Shown: positions 1 to 5,093 of the stretch, in pieces
Numbering within the stretch: position 1 is the first letter of the stretch
Layout: each line of letters starts with the position of its first letter
Origin: Chloroflexota bacterium
GTDB taxonomy: Bacteria > Chloroflexota > Limnocylindria > Limnocylindrales > CSP1-4
Assembly (NCBI GenBank): GCA_016200675.1
Contig: JACQEH010000246.1
Location: 1 to 5,593, forward strand
DNA: 5,593 nt
Reading direction: 5' to 3'
Position numbers and translations under genes: made by a program
The notes under the pieces: model-generated
What the model saw: the letters and a program-made list of their open reading frames with translations, nothing else
Database searches by the model: none
Told to the model about the DNA's origin: nothing

Positions 1-882
1 GGCGGCGATGACCACCGCTGCCACGCCGATGAGGATCGACGGGACGGTCACGCTGGCGAGGCCCATCCGGGTCCTGATCGTCGGGTAGGCCTCCCGCCGT
101 CGTGGACGTTCCCACACCGGTCCGGCTTGGTCGAGCGCGTGGTCGCGCTCGCGCTGCCTCGGGAGCGGCGCTCCTCGACGGCCCGCCATGGGCTGCTCCC
201 GCTCCTCCTCGACAGCTTCGTCATCGTCCGCCGTCGTCAGGCGCAGGGGAATCGGCTCCGTAACGGTCCCCGGCGGCGACTCGCGCCAGGCCGGCGCGGC
301 CGGTGACACGGCGCCGCCGTGGGAAGCCCGTTCCGGAACTGGCGGGGTGGGTCCTGACGTACCGGACGACGCCACCGGCGACGACGCCCCGCCCACGAGG
401 CGGTCGGCGAAGGAGCCGGCCAGCCCTCCTCCACGCTGGGGCGGCAGCGGTCCGATGTCCCGCTCGTCATCGTCGTCTTCGGCGTCCTGGTCGCCGCCCA
501 GCCAGGGCGGCGGCGCGGACCACTCACGGGGCGGGTTCCGGCGCGGCAGCTCCGCATCGACGAGCTGGGCCGGGCTTCGGTCGGTGGCCCCGGGTCCCAG
601 CTCGGCGCCGGGCACGACGGGCGGCGGGATCGCCTCGGCCGCGACGGCGGTCGCCCGGGCGGCTTCGCGACGGGCCCAGTCCTGGAAGGTGGGGCAGACC
701 GGGAAGGCCGATGAGAGGCAGTAGGCCTCCTGGTGGGCGAGGGCCCTCGGCGCCGGGCGAACCTCCGCGTAGCAGCGGTGCCGGTGGTCGGGGCCGCCCG
801 CCCGTGCGTCGCGATCGTCGTCGAAGGCCACGAAGGGGCAGGCCGGTGCGCCGTCGACGATGGGCAGCCCTCGATCCGACAT
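1..882 (-). CDS. Four-cysteine-domain protein with disordered linker and membrane helix (partial, 3' end outside window)
   Basis: An uninterrupted minus-strand frame runs from ATG codons at 894, 891 and 882 to the window edge with no stop. Counting from 894, residues 19-73 form a compact domain: Cys19-Pro-Phe, His37 and His39 before Cys41, His54-Gln55, Tyr58-Cys59, and Cys67-Pro. The cysteine spacing is C-x21-C-x17-C-x7-C. I recall similar CPF...HRC...HQ..YCL...CP segments in high-GC Gram-positive and Chloroflexota proteins, often beside LysM or membrane parts, but the function is unknown to me; metal or Fe-S binding is possible. Residues 80-275 are Pro/Ala/Gly-rich with acidic runs (EDDDDERD at 139-146; DDDEAVEEERE further on) and look disordered. 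An Arg-rich stretch precedes a hydrophobic segment (279-298, VTVPSILIGVAAVVIAA) that looks like a membrane helix cut by the edge, so the Cys domain would be cytoplasmic if the positive-inside rule holds. I prefer the start at 882 because the two earlier ATGs lie in or touch a TATGAT -10 hexamer and no ribosome site is seen. Confidence 0.8.
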   Translation of the reverse strand, partial: MSDRGLPIVDGAPACPFVAFDDDRDARAGGPDHRHRCYAEVRPAPRALAHQEAYCLSSAFPVCPTFQDWARREAARATAVAAEAIPPPVVPGAELGPGATDRSPAQLVDAELPRRNPPREWSAPPPWLGGDQDAEDDDDERDIGPLPPQRGGGLAGSFADRLVGGASSPVASSGTSGPTPPVPERASHGGAVSPAAPAWRESPPGTVTEPIPLRLTTADDDEAVEEEREQPMAGRRGAPLPRQRERDHALDQAGPVWERPRRREAYPTIRTRMGLASVTVPSILIGVAAVVIAA

Positions 883-889
883 CGGGGCC

Positions 890-895
890 ATCATA
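890..895 (-). promoter_or_regulatory. -10 element TATGAT for the minus-strand Cys-domain gene, leaderless layout
   Basis: Read on the minus strand, TATGAT (895 down to 890) is followed by seven bases and then ATG at 882-880. That puts the expected transcription start on or next to the A of the ATG. No Shine-Dalgarno sequence precedes any of the three candidate ATGs. I see no convincing -35 box at 16-18 bp spacing. The hexamer match is 5 of 6 to TATAAT, which is unusual by chance in such GC-rich sequence. Confidence 0.5.
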
Positions 896-954
896 CCGGC
901 CGGCCGCGCGAGGAAGCCGGGATCCGGCAAGAGGTTGGCAGCGAGGGGACCTGA

Positions 955-983
955 TTGACCGGCTCGGAGCGCCGTCGTACTCT
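955..983 (+). promoter_or_regulatory. Sigma70-type promoter TTGACC-N17-TACTCT upstream of the antiporter
   Basis: TTGACC at 955-960 and TACTCT at 978-983 are separated by exactly 17 bp, giving 5 of 6 and 4 of 6 consensus matches with ideal spacing. The expected start of transcription is about 990-991, which coincides with an ATG. The transcript would carry a leader of about 112 nt before the antiporter start at 1103. The promoter is divergent from the minus-strand gene starting at 882. Confidence 0.6.
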
Positions 984-990
984 GCGGGTG

Positions 991-1020
991 ATGGCGATGG
1001 TGTCCGCCAAGGCGCTCTGA
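991..1020 (+). CDS. Possible leaderless leader peptide MAMVSAKAL (9 codons)
   Basis: ATG at 991 lies seven bases after the TACTCT -10 element, so the transcript would begin at or one base before the start codon. The frame reads MAMVSAKAL and stops with TGA at 1018-1020, inside the 11-bp palindrome 1013-1023 (CGCTC-T-GAGCG). It ends 12 nt before the first leader hairpin and 82 nt before the antiporter start. Its composition is ordinary, without a run of one regulatory amino acid, so it is not an obvious amino-acid attenuator. The support is positional only; it could be a chance short frame in an untranslated leader. Confidence 0.35.
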   Translation: MAMVSAKAL

Positions 1021-1031
1021 GCGTCTGAACC

Positions 1032-1044
1032 GCCCGATCCGGGC
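1032..1044 (+). promoter_or_regulatory. Leader hairpin 1, able to pair alternatively with the antiporter ribosome site
   Basis: GCCCG (1032-1036) pairs with CGGGC (1040-1044) around an ATC loop. The same 5' arm, CCCGAT at 1033-1038, is exactly complementary to ATCGGG at 1090-1095, which overlaps the Shine-Dalgarno sequence of the antiporter. The two pairings exclude each other, so this short element could act as a sequestering arm. That is inference from complementarity alone. Confidence 0.35.
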
Positions 1045-1048
1045 TGAT

Positions 1049-1077
1049 GGCTCCTGACTGCTGGGCAGCCAGGAGCC
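1049..1077 (+). promoter_or_regulatory. Strong leader hairpin 2 (possible attenuator or RNA switch element)
   Basis: GGCTCCTG (1049-1056) pairs perfectly with CAGGAGCC (1070-1077). After one A-C mismatch, CTG (1058-1060) pairs with CAG (1066-1068) around a five-base loop. This is the strongest dyad in the intergenic region. It ends 15 nt before the ribosome site and is followed by TGTTGGTCT, only mildly T-rich, so it is not a clean intrinsic terminator. No plus-strand gene lies upstream that would need one, which favours a role in the antiporter leader. The inner arm 1066-1070 could instead pair with GGCTG at 1042-1046. Confidence 0.5.
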
Positions 1078-1102
1078 TGTTGGTCTGGTATCGGGAGGGA
1101 TC

Positions 1103-2380
1103 GTGGATAACACCTACCTCATTGCCGCGGAGTGGATGGCGCTCGCCCTGGTTGCGAGCCTGATCTCCATCCGCCTTGGAGTCTCGGTCGCGCTGCTCGA
1201 GATCGGGATGGGCGTGATCGGCGGGAACTTCCTCGGGTTCCACACGACGCCGTGGATCGACTTCTTGGCCACATTCGGCGCCGGGCTCCTGACGTTCCTG
1301 GCCGGGGCTGAGATCGACCCCGAGTCGATGCGTCGCCACGCGAAGGTCGCACTCACAGTGGGCGTCGTCTCCTTCGCGGCGCCCTTCGCCGCCGCGTTCG
1401 CGTTTGCCTACTTCGTGGCGGGATGGCAGCTCCAAGCCGCCGAGATTGCCGGCGTGGCGCTCTCTACGACTTCGGTGGCAGTTGTCTACGCCGTGATGAT
1501 CGAATCGAAGCTGGCGGAACAGGACCTCGGCAAGACCATTCTCGCCGCATGTTTCGTGACCGACCTCGGGACGGTCCTCGCGCTCGGCGTCCTCTTTGCT
1601 GACTTCAGCCCACCGCTCATCGTCTTCATCGTCGCGATGGCGGTCGCCCTGTACTTCATGCCGCGCTGGACCCGCTGGTTCGTCGTCCACGCATCCGGCC
1701 GGGTGTCCGAACCGGAAATCAAGTTCATCTTCCTCATCCTGTTCACACTCGGCGGGCTTGCCACTCAGGCGAACAGCGAGGCGGTCCTGCCCGCCTACCT
1801 TGTCGGTTTGGCGGTCGCCGGCGTGTTCGTCCGCGATCGCGTCCTCGTCCATCGAATGCGGGCCATCGCGTTCAGCCTCCTGACGCCCTTCTACTTCATC
1901 AAGGCGGGGCTGTTCATCGCCTTGCCGGCGGTCGCCTCCGGCATCGGCCTCATCGTCGCGCTCCTGGCGGTGAAAGTCGGGGCCAAGGTCGTCGGAGTCT
2001 GGCCGACCGCTCGGGCGTTCGGCATGCCGGTCCGCGAGGCGAACTACACTACGCTGCTGATGTCGACGGGGTTGACCTTCGGCACGATCTCGGCGCTCTT
2101 CGGGCTGACCAATAGGATCATCGATCAAACCGCCTACACGATCCTCGTAACGGTCGTCGTCTTGTCGGCCGTCATCCCAACGCTTATCGCGACGACCTTC
2201 TTCGAGCCGCGCAACACCGTCGGGATCGAGCTCGAGGAGATCGAGGCCGCCGAGGAGATCGACGCCGGGCCGTTTCCGCGGCTGCGCCGTCCGGCTGCGC
2301 CGATCGAGGAGGCGCCGCAGCGGACCACTGAGCCCGCCCGGCGGTCGTCGAGGATCGGCGACGACGTCGAGCCGGCATGA
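1103..2380 (+). CDS. CPA2-family cation/proton antiporter (Na_H_Exchanger type)
   Basis: This 425-residue integral membrane protein exchanges a monovalent cation (Na+ or K+) for protons across the cytoplasmic membrane; which ion is not decidable here. About 12-13 hydrophobic segments occupy residues 5-367. Family landmarks are FLAGAEID (65-72), the small-residue ALSTTSVAVVY segment (119-129) that fits the unwound helix 4, and CFVTDLGTVL (150-159) with Asp154 in the place of the ion-binding aspartate (TD rather than DD or ND). TPFYFIKAGLFI (261-272) carries Lys267 in the helix where related antiporters have a conserved Lys. The final YTILVTVVVLSAVIPTL helix is typical of the family. Residues 370-425 form a hydrophilic acidic-then-basic tail with no recognisable TrkA-N/RCK domain, unlike full KefB/KefC. 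The start is GTG at 1103 with GGAGG at 1094-1098 four bases before it. The gene stands alone, with its own promoter and structured leader. Confidence 0.9.
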   Translation: MDNTYLIAAEWMALALVASLISIRLGVSVALLEIGMGVIGGNFLGFHTTPWIDFLATFGAGLLTFLAGAEIDPESMRRHAKVALTVGVVSFAAPFAAAFAFAYFVAGWQLQAAEIAGVALSTTSVAVVYAVMIESKLAEQDLGKTILAACFVTDLGTVLALGVLFADFSPPLIVFIVAMAVALYFMPRWTRWFVVHASGRVSEPEIKFIFLILFTLGGLATQANSEAVLPAYLVGLAVAGVFVRDRVLVHRMRAIAFSLLTPFYFIKAGLFIALPAVASGIGLIVALLAVKVGAKVVGVWPTARAFGMPVREANYTTLLMSTGLTFGTISALFGLTNRIIDQTAYTILVTVVVLSAVIPTLIATTFFEPRNTVGIELEEIEAAEEIDAGPFPRLRRPAAPIEEAPQRTTEPARRSSRIGDDVEPA

Positions 2381-2449
2381 CGTAGGTTGTGAACGACACC
2401 GTGGACGTCAACCTCCTCGTATCCAGCAAGGAGGCCCCAGAAACACGAA

Positions 2450-2464
2450 CGGCTCCTGGAGCCG
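2450..2464. repeat. Perfect 15-bp palindrome CGGCTCC-T-GGAGCCG, 70 bp after the antiporter stop
   Basis: Seven-base arms are exactly complementary around a single T. As RNA it would form a six-pair stem with a three-base loop. No T-run follows on either strand, so it is at best a factor-dependent or symmetric hairpin; a protein-binding site is equally possible. The arm GGCTCCTG is identical to the 5' arm of the leader hairpin at 1049-1056. Confidence 0.4.
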
Positions 2465-2687
2465 AGCCCCAGAAGCCATCACCCGCCAGCCGGGATTCCG
2501 CGCGAGCTTCATCGCGCATTGCGTGCTGCGTCGGATTGTTTCGCGAGAGGCCCAGGGTGTCAATCGAGGGCAATCACAGCGAGTGCAGGGCGCTCGCAGA
2601 TGGCCGTCTGAAGATCGACGTGGCGGGCCGAAGCCCGTAACTCCATGGGAGGGCTCCGGGTCAGCCATCTCCTAACCCGGTCGACGT

Positions 2688-2716
2688 TTGACAGCCCCGT
2701 CCGACCTCCGGACACT
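2688..2716 (+). promoter_or_regulatory. Putative sodN promoter TTGACA-N17-GACACT
   Basis: A perfect -35 hexamer TTGACA (2688-2693) is followed after 17 bp by GACACT (2711-2716), a weak -10 with 3 of 6 matches. Transcription would begin near 2723, giving an untranslated leader of about 40 nt with a ribosome site. The perfect -35 is the main support. I see no clear Fur/Nur-type nickel operator over it. Confidence 0.45.
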
Positions 2717-2762
2717 CAGCGGAACAGCCCGATCGCGTCCCCCAGCCCCTGAAGGAGCCAGC

Positions 2763-3203
2763 ATGTCCCTCCGCCGCACCCTCGCCACGTTCCTCGCCCC
2801 CACGACCACCGTCCGCGCCCACTGCGACCTGCCGTGCGGCATCTACGACCCCGAGCAGGCCCGCATCGAGGCCGAGTCCTGCTACCGGACCCTCGAGAAG
2901 TACGCGGCCAGCGAGGACGCGACCTTCCGGACCCGGGCCCTCGTCATCAAGGAGGAGCGGGCCGACCTGGTCAAGCATCACCTCGACGTCCTCTGGCACG
3001 ACTACTTCAAGCCCGAGCACCTCGAGGCGGTACCGAACCTCCACGACCTCTTCTGGCAGGCCAACAAGCAGGCCTCCAAGGTCAAGGCCTCCACCGACGT
3101 CGCCGAGGCGCGGAAGCTCCTCGACCTCATCGACCAGGTCGACGCGGCCTGGAAGGCCACCGGCGGACCCGGCAAGACGCGGCTGGCCGGCCGGCCGAGC
3201 TGA
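2763..3203 (+). CDS. sodN: Nickel superoxide dismutase precursor
   Basis: The 146-residue precursor of Ni-SOD, which disproportionates superoxide to hydrogen peroxide and oxygen. The nickel hook is plain: leader MSLRRTLATFLAPTTTVRA (1-19), then HCDLPCGIYDP, so the mature protein would start at His20 (mature His1) with ligands Cys2 and Cys6, and Tyr9 beside the site. Second-shell Glu17 and Arg47 (mature numbering) are present, as are the family blocks QARIEAES, TRALVIKEERA, KHHLDVLW and DYFKP. The leader end APTTTVRA resembles known Ni-SOD leaders (AP..V.A before HC). The mature form would be 127 residues, about ten longer than the Streptomyces enzyme (117), through a short Gly/Arg tail (GGPGKTRLAGRPS). 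An extra cysteine sits at mature position 21. ATG 2763 is preceded by AAGGAG at 2752-2757 with five bases between. sodX follows 19 bp after the stop, consistent with an operon. The lack of a Sec signal suggests a cytoplasmic enzyme. Confidence 0.96.
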   Translation: MSLRRTLATFLAPTTTVRAHCDLPCGIYDPEQARIEAESCYRTLEKYAASEDATFRTRALVIKEERADLVKHHLDVLWHDYFKPEHLEAVPNLHDLFWQANKQASKVKASTDVAEARKLLDLIDQVDAAWKATGGPGKTRLAGRPS

Positions 3204-3222
3204 GCGTCGGTCCCTTCATCCC

Positions 3223-3723
3223 ATGACGCCGGAGCCGGGCGATCCCGCTCCGGCGTCGTCGCGTCCGGGGCGCATGACGACGCTGGCTCGGCGCCTCCGC
3301 GGGCCGTGGCGGGTGACCGTCGCGGAGGCCTCGATGCTGCCCGCGATCACCCCTGGCGACTGGCTTCTGGTCGACCCGACGACGCGGTGCTGGCCGCGAC
3401 CGGGCGCCATCGTGGTCTTCCGCGAGCCCGAGACGGACGACCTCGCGATCAAGCGCGTCCGGGCCCGGGCCGGCGAGCGGGTTCCTTTCAATGGCGGCTT
3501 CATCGTGATCGGCGCTGACGAGGCGTGGCTCGAGGCGGACGCCACCGTGGCCGACGCCCAGGCTGCCGGCTATGGTCCGCCCATCGACTCCAATCGCTTC
3601 GGGCCGGTCCCGGTGTCCCAGCTCGTCGGGCGCGCCTGGTTCCGCTACGGTCCGCCCGGCCGGATCGGGCGGCTCCCCGGCCGGATCGGACGGCTCCCCG
3701 GCGGGGCCTCCGGCCGTCCCTGA
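3223..3723 (+). CDS. sodX: S26-family peptidase, probable nickel-SOD maturation protease
   Basis: A 166-residue signal-peptidase-like protein. Its location right after sodN fits the S26 subfamily that cleaves the Ni-SOD leader to free the His1 amino group for nickel binding. Visible motifs are EASMLPAITPGD with nucleophile Ser37, LAIKRV with general-base Lys77, and IDSNRFGPVP (121-130), the box E region (DSR.FG). The usual GDN of box E is not evident; GADEAWLEADA occupies that region. No N-terminal membrane anchor is seen, as expected for a soluble maturation protease. The start is uncertain: ATG 3223 is 19 bp after sodN but has no clear ribosome site, and ATG 3274 (residue 18) lies nearer the conserved core after a GGGG run. 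Residues 1-17 are low-complexity. The C-terminus carries a GRIGRLP heptad twice, from a 21-bp DNA duplication, after the expected domain end at FRYGP. Confidence 0.87.
   Translation: MTPEPGDPAPASSRPGRMTTLARRLRGPWRVTVAEASMLPAITPGDWLLVDPTTRCWPRPGAIVVFREPETDDLAIKRVRARAGERVPFNGGFIVIGADEAWLEADATVADAQAAGYGPPIDSNRFGPVPVSQLVGRAWFRYGPPGRIGRLPGRIGRLPGGASGRP
3660..3701 (+). repeat. 21-bp tandem duplication in the 3' end of sodX
   Basis: Two adjacent 21-bp copies (3660-3680 and 3681-3701) differ at one base, G at 3669 and A at 3690. The unit is a multiple of three, and the difference is synonymous (GGG/GGA), so the protein gains an exact second GRIGRLP heptad. It lies beyond the conserved S26 core and before the stop at 3721. 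Confidence 0.9.
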
Positions 3724-3730
3724 GCGCGGC

Positions 3731-3736
3731 TATCCT
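3731..3736 (+). promoter_or_regulatory. -10 element TATCCT giving a leaderless start for the SIS-domain gene
   Basis: TATCCT lies between the sodX stop (3721-3723) and ATG 3743, with exactly six bases between hexamer and ATG. The expected transcription start is therefore the ATG itself. There is no Shine-Dalgarno sequence in the 19-bp gap, which favours leaderless initiation over translational coupling. No good -35 is found at 16-18 bp, inside the sodX 3' end. Confidence 0.5.
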
Positions 3737-3742
3737 CGGCCG

Positions 3743-4984
3743 ATGCACGACGCCGATCGAACCACGCCAGCCGACGCCATCGACCTCGGGGTCCCGCTCC
3801 CGGGCGCGCCCGAGCCGTGGAGGGGCAGCGAGATGCCGAGCTCCCGGCCCGGCCCGACGTACCACATGACGGACATGATCGAGGCCGAGCCGGCGCTTGC
3901 CCGCCGGATCCTGACCCGACTCCTGGAGCCCGACGGCTCGGCCGCCAGGCTGGCCGCGACGATCCGGACCACCGCCGCCGCGGGCCAGCCCATCCTGGTC
4001 ACCGGCTGCGGGACGAGCGAGCATGGGGCCCTCGCCGTCGCCGACATCCTGCGCGATGCCCAGCGCGCCGCGGGCCTCCCGAACGGGCTCGGCGAGGGTG
4101 GCGCGCCGCACGTTGTCCAGGCCTTCGAGGGCTCGCTCGAGGTCGCCCTGGGCGGACCCGGCAGCCTCGTCATCGGCGTCAGCCACGAAGGCGGGACCTG
4201 GGCGACGAACCGGGCCCTCGGCAGCGCCCGCGACGCCGGGGCGACGGTCGCCCTGATCACGGCCGCGGCGAACTCGCCCGGGACGATGCTTGCCGGGCTG
4301 GTGGTCTCGACGGACGAGATCGACCAGAGCTGGTGCCACACGGTGGGCTACCTCTCGCCGATCCTCGCCGGGGCTGCGGTCGGCGCGCACCTCGCGACCT
4401 CGGAACTCGACGTGGCCGCCGCCTCGATGCTCCTGGCAGCGGGCCTCGCCGACGCCGCAACCACCGCCCTGGCCGGCCTCGCGGCGCGACTCGCCGAGGT
4501 CGAGCGGATCATCGTCCGCGGGAGCGGTGCTGACCGGGCCGCGGCCCGCGAGCTGACCCTGAAGATCGAGGAGGGCGCCCACATCCCGGCCGCGATGCGC
4601 GACCTCGAGACGATGCTCCACGGCCACCTCGCGGGTACCGACCACCGGACGGGCCTGGTCCTCGTCCTTGCCGATCCAGCCGCGCGCGGTGCGCGCACGG
4701 CGCGGGCGCTCGGCGTCCTGCGCGCCTGCCGGGCGATCGGGATACGGGTCGGGGCGATCGTGTCCGAGGTCGTTGCCGGTGCCGTCGACGGCGCCCTGAC
4801 GCCCGCCGGGCGCGTCGTGGTCCCCGACACGTCGGGTCTCCCCGACGCGGCGGGCGCGCTGATCGCGACGACCGTCCCGCTCCAGCGCCTCGCCCTCGGC
4901 CTGGCCCTGGCGCGGGGCATCGATCCCGACCCGATCCGGCGCGACGACCCTCGCTACCTGGCCGCCTCGGAGGCTGCCGGCTGA
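3743..4984 (+). CDS. Double SIS-domain sugar-phosphate isomerase/deaminase-like protein
   Basis: A 413-residue protein resembling the isomerase half of GlmS, without the glutamine amidotransferase domain. YHMTDMIEAEPALARRIL (40-57) matches the linker helix that opens this half (M.KEI.EQP in GlmS). SIS domain 1 has ILVTGCGTSEHG (84-95) and GVSHEGGTWAT (145-155), the phosphate-binding Ser/Thr loops. SIS domain 2 starts at IIVRGSG (256-262), followed by LTLKIEEGAHIPA (271-283) and DLETMLHGHLAG (287-298). The last aligns with GEL-KHGPLA of GlmS and keeps the Glu and the His-Gly. The tail GIDPD...DDPRYL resembles the C-terminal loop of this family, but the lysine used by GlmS for ring opening/Schiff base is not present (YLAASEAAG). 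The substrate is unknown; amino-sugar or fructosamine phosphates are the family's usual range, and the downstream xylA suggests carbohydrate use. ATG 3743 is chosen for its leaderless -10; ATG 3833 (Met31) would still keep the whole domain. A longer frame opening at 3572 inside sodX is unlikely. Confidence 0.85.
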   Translation: MHDADRTTPADAIDLGVPLPGAPEPWRGSEMPSSRPGPTYHMTDMIEAEPALARRILTRLLEPDGSAARLAATIRTTAAAGQPILVTGCGTSEHGALAVADILRDAQRAAGLPNGLGEGGAPHVVQAFEGSLEVALGGPGSLVIGVSHEGGTWATNRALGSARDAGATVALITAAANSPGTMLAGLVVSTDEIDQSWCHTVGYLSPILAGAAVGAHLATSELDVAAASMLLAAGLADAATTALAGLAARLAEVERIIVRGSGADRAAARELTLKIEEGAHIPAAMRDLETMLHGHLAGTDHRTGLVLVLADPAARGARTARALGVLRACRAIGIRVGAIVSEVVAGAVDGALTPAGRVVVPDTSGLPDAAGALIATTVPLQRLALGLALARGIDPDPIRRDDPRYLAASEAAG

Positions 4985-5021
4985 GTTCCGCGCCATGGCA
5001 CGCGACCGCGCCTGGTTGATC

Positions 5022-5039
5022 CCGGGCGCGACCGCCCGG
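5022..5039 (+). terminator. GC-rich hairpin after the SIS-domain gene, possible terminator
   Basis: CCGGGCG (5022-5028) pairs perfectly with CGCCCGG (5033-5039) around a CGAC loop, 37 bp after the stop at 4984. It lacks a following T-run, so it would be an atypical or factor-assisted terminator. Its position between two genes that seem to have separate promoters is the main support. Confidence 0.4.
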
Positions 5040-5053
5040 CCAACGGCCCGGCG

Positions 5054-5089
5054 CGACCGCCCCGCCGACCGCCCCGCCGACCGCTCCCA
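5054..5089 (+). repeat. 12-bp tandem repeat CGACCGCCCCGC, about three copies
   Basis: Copies at 5054-5065 and 5066-5077 are identical, and the third at 5078-5089 diverges at its end (CGACCGCTCCCA). The same CGACCGC core also occurs at 5030-5036, and CGACCG at 5003-5008. The block makes the strand upstream of xylA extremely C-rich and ends directly at the AT-rich promoter patch at 5090. Confidence 0.8.
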
Positions 5090-5093
5090 TTAA

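Larger units (their letters stand above)
2381..2762. other. 382-bp intergenic region without a convincing gene
   Basis: Between the antiporter stop and sodN I find no frame with the strong codon bias of the neighbours. The base composition is less extreme than in the flanking genes. It contains a perfect 15-bp palindrome at 2450-2464 flanked by two copies of GCCCCAGAA (2434-2442 and 2466-2474). It also has a 5-bp CGGGC/GCCCG hairpin with a CGAA loop at 2624-2637, a CCGGGT/ACCCGG dyad at 2656-2680, and the sodN promoter. A plus-strand frame from GTG 2389 to 2640 (83 codons) is open but lacks a ribosome site, family resemblance and consistent codon bias. A small RNA or remnant sequence is possible but unsupported. 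Confidence 0.5.

Noticed and set aside
303..1028. A 241-codon plus-strand frame
   Set aside because: Its product is almost entirely Arg, Pro, Gly and Ala. It is the antisense of the minus-strand Cys-domain gene and runs through the divergent promoters.
1049..1077. Hairpin 2 as an ordinary intrinsic terminator
   Set aside because: No T-run follows on either strand and no plus-strand gene ends upstream. A leader role fits better.
524..2128. A 534-codon open frame on the minus strand across the antiporter and its leader
   Set aside because: It is antisense to a clear membrane transporter. Its predicted protein is an Arg/Asp/Glu/His-rich string with no domain, which is what the complement of GC3-biased membrane-protein codons gives. 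It also crosses the divergent promoter region and overlaps the Cys-domain gene in another frame.
2389..2640. An 83-codon plus-strand frame starting at GTG 2389
   Set aside because: No ribosome site, no recognisable family, and third-position composition drifting away from the genomic norm after about 16 codons. It cannot be excluded but is not supported.
2408..2668. An 86-codon minus-strand frame in the intergenic region
   Set aside because: No family resemblance, no ribosome site, and it overlaps small dyads and the region just upstream of the sodN promoter.
3572..3742. Upstream extension of the SIS-domain gene to ATG 3572
   Set aside because: It would overlap 152 bp of sodX, and the added residues are Pro/Ser/Gly-rich frame-shadow sequence. 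ATG 3743 has a -10 element at leaderless spacing.
3500..4996. A 498-codon minus-strand frame opposite the SIS-domain gene
   Set aside because: The translation is a repetitive Arg/Asp/Gly/Ala string typical of antisense frames in high-GC DNA, while the plus frame has clear SIS motifs.
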